A DNA stretch of 64,000 bases from Dromiciops gliroides (Eukaryota > Chordata > Mammalia > Microbiotheria > Microbiotheriidae). The notes under the pieces were generated by a model. That model saw only the letters and a program-made list of their open reading frames with translations, did not search any database and was not told the DNA's origin. The position numbers and the translations under genes are program-made. The stretch's first letter is position 1. Each line of letters opens with the position of its first letter. Location of the stretch: assembly GCF_019393635.1 (NCBI RefSeq), contig NC_057863.1, positions 639,926,306 through 639,990,305 on the forward strand. Reading direction: 5' to 3'. Of the stretch, positions 57,801 to 63,800 are shown in pieces.

Positions 57801-60800
57801 GGCTCACACACATGTGTGCCTATTTGCTCAGCAGTTACACAGACACACATGCATCTGGTTGGACACACAAGCTCACCCTACCCCCAGTCACCTGTGTGCT
57901 TGGGTTTCCATGGAGATGCTTATGTCTTTGTTGGGGGGACCAGAGTTCAACCTTTGAGGTTCCCACTATCACCTGCATCCAGCTGTGCCTGAAGAAGTCA
58001 GGGTGGGGGCCAGGAGGTTGGGGGTACCTAGGAATATGGCAGCATCTGGGAATACAGTGTGCAGGCCGAGGGGAAGCAGAGGGACCTCCCCTGGTGTCCC
58101 AGTCTGGGCCTCCCCTGCCCCTGCCCCTGCTCCCCCCCCCCCATCCCACTAACAGAACTAACTTCACCAAAGCTAGCTCATGGCTGGGGGAGCCTGAAGT
58201 CCAGGGGCCCCATGGATCCTGGGGTTGGGGAAGGAGAGTATGTGTGGACAAGGGACTGTATCCTGTCCCCTGAAGGGTGTTGTCTAAGAAGGGAGTGAGG
58301 GTGGACCGGCCCCACCTCTGGATGGGGCTGCTCATGGCGGCCATTCACACCAGAGCTGGCCTCTGAGAATAACTCACTGTCTACAAGGGCAACTGTTGGG
58401 CTGCACAACCTGGCTCCCATCCAGGGGATCCAGCAGCTCCCAAAGCATCCCCTCCCCTTTGTCCATCCATGGGCAGGTTTCCACCTTCTGGCTAGGGAGG
58501 AGTGTGGGAGATCAGTTTTTCATTCACCCTGACTCAGGCCAAAGCCCCATCTGAGGATTCATTTGTGAGCTGGGGGTGGGAAGGAGTGTCCCAGGAGTGG
58601 GTGGCCATGACGCAGATGCCACCATGCTACACCATAGTAGCATGCTTGGACATAGCTGGTGCAGGCCACGGCCACCCTGGGAAGGAAGAAGGGCCCTATC
58701 CAGGCTGAGGGACACAGGGGATGTGTCTCCCTTTCAGAACTCGAGGAATCTCCCCTGACCGTGAAGAGTGACATGGGGGCCATCGTGAAGGTCATGCAGC
58801 TTCCAGACTCGGGCCTTGAGATACGGGACCGCATGTGGCTGAAAATCACTATCTCAAATGCAGTCATTGGTGAGTTGGTTCTCTCCCCCCCCAACCACCC
58901 TCCCCCTGGAAAATTGGGCATGGAAGTGGCAAAGAGAATGGGGGGAAAATTCATCCCCTGCCCTGGGGGGGATTGGAATCCTGAGAGTGGAGGCTCAGAG
59001 GAGAAATCAGTTCATTCACATGAGGAAACCTGGGTTCAGTTCCCAACATTTTTTTTTTGGTGAGGCATTTGGGGTTAAGTGACATGCCTAGGGTCACACA
59101 GCTAGTAAGTGTCAAAGTGTCTGAGGTCAGATTTAAACTCAGGTCCTCCTGAATCCAAGGCCAGTGCTTTATCCACTGTACTACCTAGCTGGCCCCCAAC
59201 ATTTCTTAAGTGCCTACAAAATAGTTTCCAAGGGAGAGTCCTAGGAACTCTGGGCTCTGAATGAGATTCCTTCCTAAAGAAGATGGCCTTTGAGTTGAGC
59301 TTTGAAAGAGATCTTGGAATTCTTTGAGGTGGAGGTAAGGTGGGGAGGGCATTCTAGGCATGAGGAACAGACGAGAGGAGATAGGATGTATACAGGGACC
59401 AGCAAGTATGCTATCTTAGCTGACATGTATAGACTTTAGCAGAGGCTGTGGAGCTGGGGTGCATCTGTAAAGGAAGGCTATAAACTTTGTGAAGGGGTTT
59501 TAAATACCAATCAGAGGATTTGGACTTTTAGCCTAGGGGCAAGAGGGAGCCACCAGAATAAGTCTTGGTCAGAGCTGTGCTTTAGTCAAAAAGCCCTTTG
59601 GCTTCTGAGTGGAGGAGGGATAGGACAGAAGAAGCTGGAGGGGCGGGGCAGTTAGGAGGCTTTGGCAGTAGATGTGGAAGGCTTAGACTTGGGTGATGTC
59701 TGTGTAATGGAATGAAGGGAATGGCTACAAGATCATGGATAGTGAACTGACAAGGCTTGGCAGTTATGGAGTATGTAGTCAGACTTGGAGGTAGGAAGAG
59801 CCAGGGCCCCAGGACCAAGGCCAGCTGGACCCTACTTTGGTGTAGAGGACTACACGTGCAGGCAGCAGACTTGGGTCTGATTTCTAGCTCTGACACTAGT
59901 GGTGCAACCCTGAGAAAGCCATCCTTGCTTTCTGTGCCTCAGTTTTCTCATCTACCTTTGGCCCAAGGGTTGGGGTTGTGAGCGAGGGCTTTGAAAATCT
60001 TGACATGCTGTAGAAATGTGAATTATTATTATTGTTGTTAGTAGTGGTATCTATCTATCCATCTTGTTCTCCATCTGTTGCCTCCTGGTGAAGCCTGACC
60101 TTGTGCTGGAGGGGGTGTGGCCTTGGGCTAGAGGTAGTGGGAGTCACATCAGAGGGAGGAGAAAGTATTGCCCCCTTCCTGCCCCCGCCTTTTCATGCTG
60201 TCTGTCCCTGCTCCTCCCCTTTTCTCTCTTATAGGGGCTGATGTGGTAGACTGGCTTTATACACACGTGGAAGGCTTCAAAGACCGGCGGGAGGCTCGCA
60301 AGTACGCCAGCAGCATGCTGAAACATGGCTACCTGAGACATACTGTGAATAAGATCACATTCTCCGAGCAGTGTTATTATGTCTTCGGTGACCTGTGCAG
60401 CAGTAAGGACGGGCTGGGGCAGGGGGATGGGTTGGGAGAGACCGTGGGCAATGAGAAGCCCTCAGGAGGACCTGAATCTGGCTCTCGAGACTTCCCAGTG
60501 GGGGGACTCCAGGGCCTCTTGTCCCAAGTGGGCTGCCTATCCAGGAGCCTCCGTTTCCTGTCTCATTGGGGTTCATGTCAGCCTAGCTGGGAGAGGAGAA
60601 GGAGCTGTTCTCACTCTGCTCTCCCATGGTCAGTCAGCCAGCAAGCACTCATTAAGAACCTACTGTATTCTAGGCACTGGTACTAAGCCCTGAGGCTACA
60701 AAGAAGGGCAAAGAATCATCCCTGCCCTCCAGGAGCTCCCAGTCTAATAGGGAGACAGTGGGCAACCCCGGGGGTCAGATCTGTCTGCACTCCTAAGCTC

Positions 60801-63800
60801 TAGCTAGTGTGAGTAGGACTGGACATCAGACACATTCTCCTCCTCTTTGTCTGCTTCCTTTCCCCAGATCTGGCAGCGCTCAATCTCAACAATGGTTCTG
60901 GTGGAGCCTCGGACCAGGACACGCTGGCCCCGCTCCCCCACCCGACAGCCCCGTGGCCTGTGGGGCAGGGGTATTCCTACCCCTACCCTGTGCCTCCCCC
61001 GGGCTTCCCACCTGCCTACCAGGACCCAGGCTTCAGCTATGGGAGCGGGAGTGCAGGGAGCCAGCAGAGCGAAGGTGAGGCCCCCAGGGCCCAGCGCGTC
61101 GTACCCCGCGCCTTCCCAGGCTCCCCCGGGGCCTGGCCATCAGCTTCTCCCTCCTGTTTCTGCTGCTGTCCCGCACCTCCTTCCCATGCACTCCCTAAAG
61201 GCTGGGCTTCCTCGGCTGAGTGTCAGCGGGGGCGCTTCTCTGCCCACAATACCCCTTCCCCCCCTTCTGACATAGCCCCTGGAGCTGGGTGACTCAGGGG
61301 CCAAGGGACAGTGTCCAGGGCTGGCCTAGACCATGCGTTCCTAGTTCAGCTGAGCAAGTCTCTTCCGAGTCTTCTATGTGTCTAGCCCTGTGATGTGGTG
61401 ATGTCAGGAGGGGCAGTGTGGCCTGAGCCCTGGCCCCTGGCTCTCATTTCCTTATGTGACATGGTCCATGTTTGTCAGGGGCCCAGGGAAAATGACCGTC
61501 TGCTGGGAGGAGCCTAAAGGAGGGGAGTGATTAGGAAGAAGAGCAGTGGGAGGCGTTCAAGGCCAGGCAGGGCCGCAGAGAGAAAGGGATCCCTTCAGGC
61601 CACGGTCATCAGGGAAGGCTTCCCAGAAGAGGGCTGAGATTCGAGCCAGCTCCATGAAGGCGAGGGAGGACACTCCAGGCAGGAGAGATGGACTGGGGGG
61701 TGCCTGTGCTAGCCATGGGGACAGGGAGGTGTCCAGTGTGCATGGATGAGTGGGGATGCCACACATAAGGAGCATCTTATAAGAATCTTAGAGGAAGGGG
61801 GCCTCCGAGGCTCTTGAGGTTAGCCCCCATCATTTTGCAGAAGAGGAAATGGAATTAAGGTCACGTGGTTTACCCAGGGCTCCACAGCTAGGATGTATCT
61901 GAGGCAAGATTTGAACCTGTGTCTTTCTGACAAGGTCAGTGCCCATGCTGCCCCCCCCCACTTTGGTCTACACGGGAGGGAAATCTGCCCTGAGCCCCAG
62001 AGTCAGAAGCCTTGAGTTTCACTCTCTGTTCTGGCTCTAGCTCCCTCTGTGACCCGAGGCGGGTCATTCCTCTTTTCTGGGCACCTCCTGTGGCACGAGG
62101 TGGTTCAGGGCATCTATTGCTACGATCCTGTCTTTGGTTTTTTCATTTGGGCAAAGGGAGCCATTGAAGCGTTTTGTCTGGAGAGGAGCCTTTTCAGTCC
62201 CGGGTGTTAGGGAGGTAGCAGCGGGGGCCTCGGCAGGATGGACCAGAGGGGCAGAGGCCAGAGACAGGCAGACCAGAGAGGGCATGGCTCAGCAGTGCTG
62301 GGGGTGGGAAGAAGGAGGACGACTGGATTTGGAGATTGGTCCTAGAGCCGAGCATGGTGGGGGGGCAGGAGGTGGGGGCGGAGGAGGAGAGGGAAGGCTC
62401 AGGGTAGATTCAGAGACTGAGACAGGGAGGATGATGGAGTCGCTGACCACAAAGGGGCAGCTGGCACACGGGGATGTGTCCTTCCCACACTGGGACACCT
62501 GGATCTGCCGCACGGGAGACAGGTGAGGGTGTCCCGTCAGCCAGGATCGTAGCCTCCCTCGGGCAGGGAAGCTTCTCCAGGTGTAAAGGCCATGAGCACA
62601 CTGTTTGGGACTCTTCTGGAGGTGATCTGGTACTGGGGAAGGGGTCATTGGCTCAGGCCTTAGGGGGGTCACATCTGTCTGCCTTGGAGCAGCTACCTTG
62701 TCCTCAATTTCCTCAGCTGTAAAATGAAGGTGTTGGAAGAAGGACCTACCAGGTCCCCCCTCCCATCTCTATGTGCCTTCAGCGTGAGGCTACACCCACG
62801 GGTGTGCCAAAGGGACCCGCTTACAGATAAATAGTTACACGGTAATGAGCCTGTCAGTTGGTGTGAGCTGGCGTTGATCCAGTTGGTCTCCCCAGAGGAG
62901 GAGCAGCTGACCTGTCTGAGGGCAGCAGGGTGGGAGGCCTCCCCAGGGGGCCACAGTCCTGGCTCTGCCCCCTGGGCACTGGAGGGTGTGCAGCGCTTCC
63001 TAATGTATAACTTGGTATTATTCCCTTGTTTTGTGCTGAGCAAGCATTAGACTGAAGGACTCCTAACGGAGTGGATGCCTCTGGGGGACGGGTAAGCCTG
63101 TGTATGAGATCGGCGCCATGGCATGCCCCCGAGATGCCCGTGCTGCCCCCTGGCAGAGGCACTCACTACAGAGAGGCAGGGCCTGGAGGCTGGTGTTCTC
63201 AGGTGCTCTCTCCCCTCCCCCCACCAGAGCTGGCCAGGCGTCCACCGGGGGGGATCTCACCAGCTCCCTACCCTGCCCAAGCAGAGGCCCCTGAGAGCAA
63301 GGCCCCCTGAGCCACAGGCTCTGCTGCTCTTGCTCTAGGGTGGGTCTGTGCAGCTACACAGGAAGTGGGGGAGGGGCTGAGTTTGCCAACAGGCCCTTCC
63401 TGATGGGCACAATGGGTGCAGTGCCCCCCACTTGGTGCCTATTTCCCCTTTGGCAGAACTGAGAACCCCACCTCCTCACAAGGTGCTGGGAAGCCCTCAC
63501 CTGGACTGGCCAAATTGAGTGTCTAGGGAGGGCGGGCCTGGGGGTGGGTGGGCTGGAGGAGGGTTGGTGAGGTCATTGAGTCTTCTTCCATGATTGTCTG
63601 GTGGTTCCTTCCCCCTCCCCCACCCCCACCCCCCCTGCCCATTCCATGCCTTTGCTGGGTTTGCATGTTCCCTATTGCCCCCCCCCAATCTGCTATGGCT
63701 GGGGTCATGGGGTTGTGGTGTCTCTGCATGGCTCTCCCCCCACCCCCATAATGGGTGCCACAGCAGTGGCTGCTGGGTACAGGGCTGGCCTTGACATACC

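Noticed and set aside
56740-57860. CRISPR-like array
   Set aside because: No uniform repeat with unique spacers; modules are contiguous, and this is a vertebrate intron.
56731-58273. Open frames of up to 428 codons over the intron 11 array, rich in His/Cys/Thr
   Set aside because: They follow the minisatellite, exist in several frames, and lie between DVL1 exons 11 and 12 that splice in frame.
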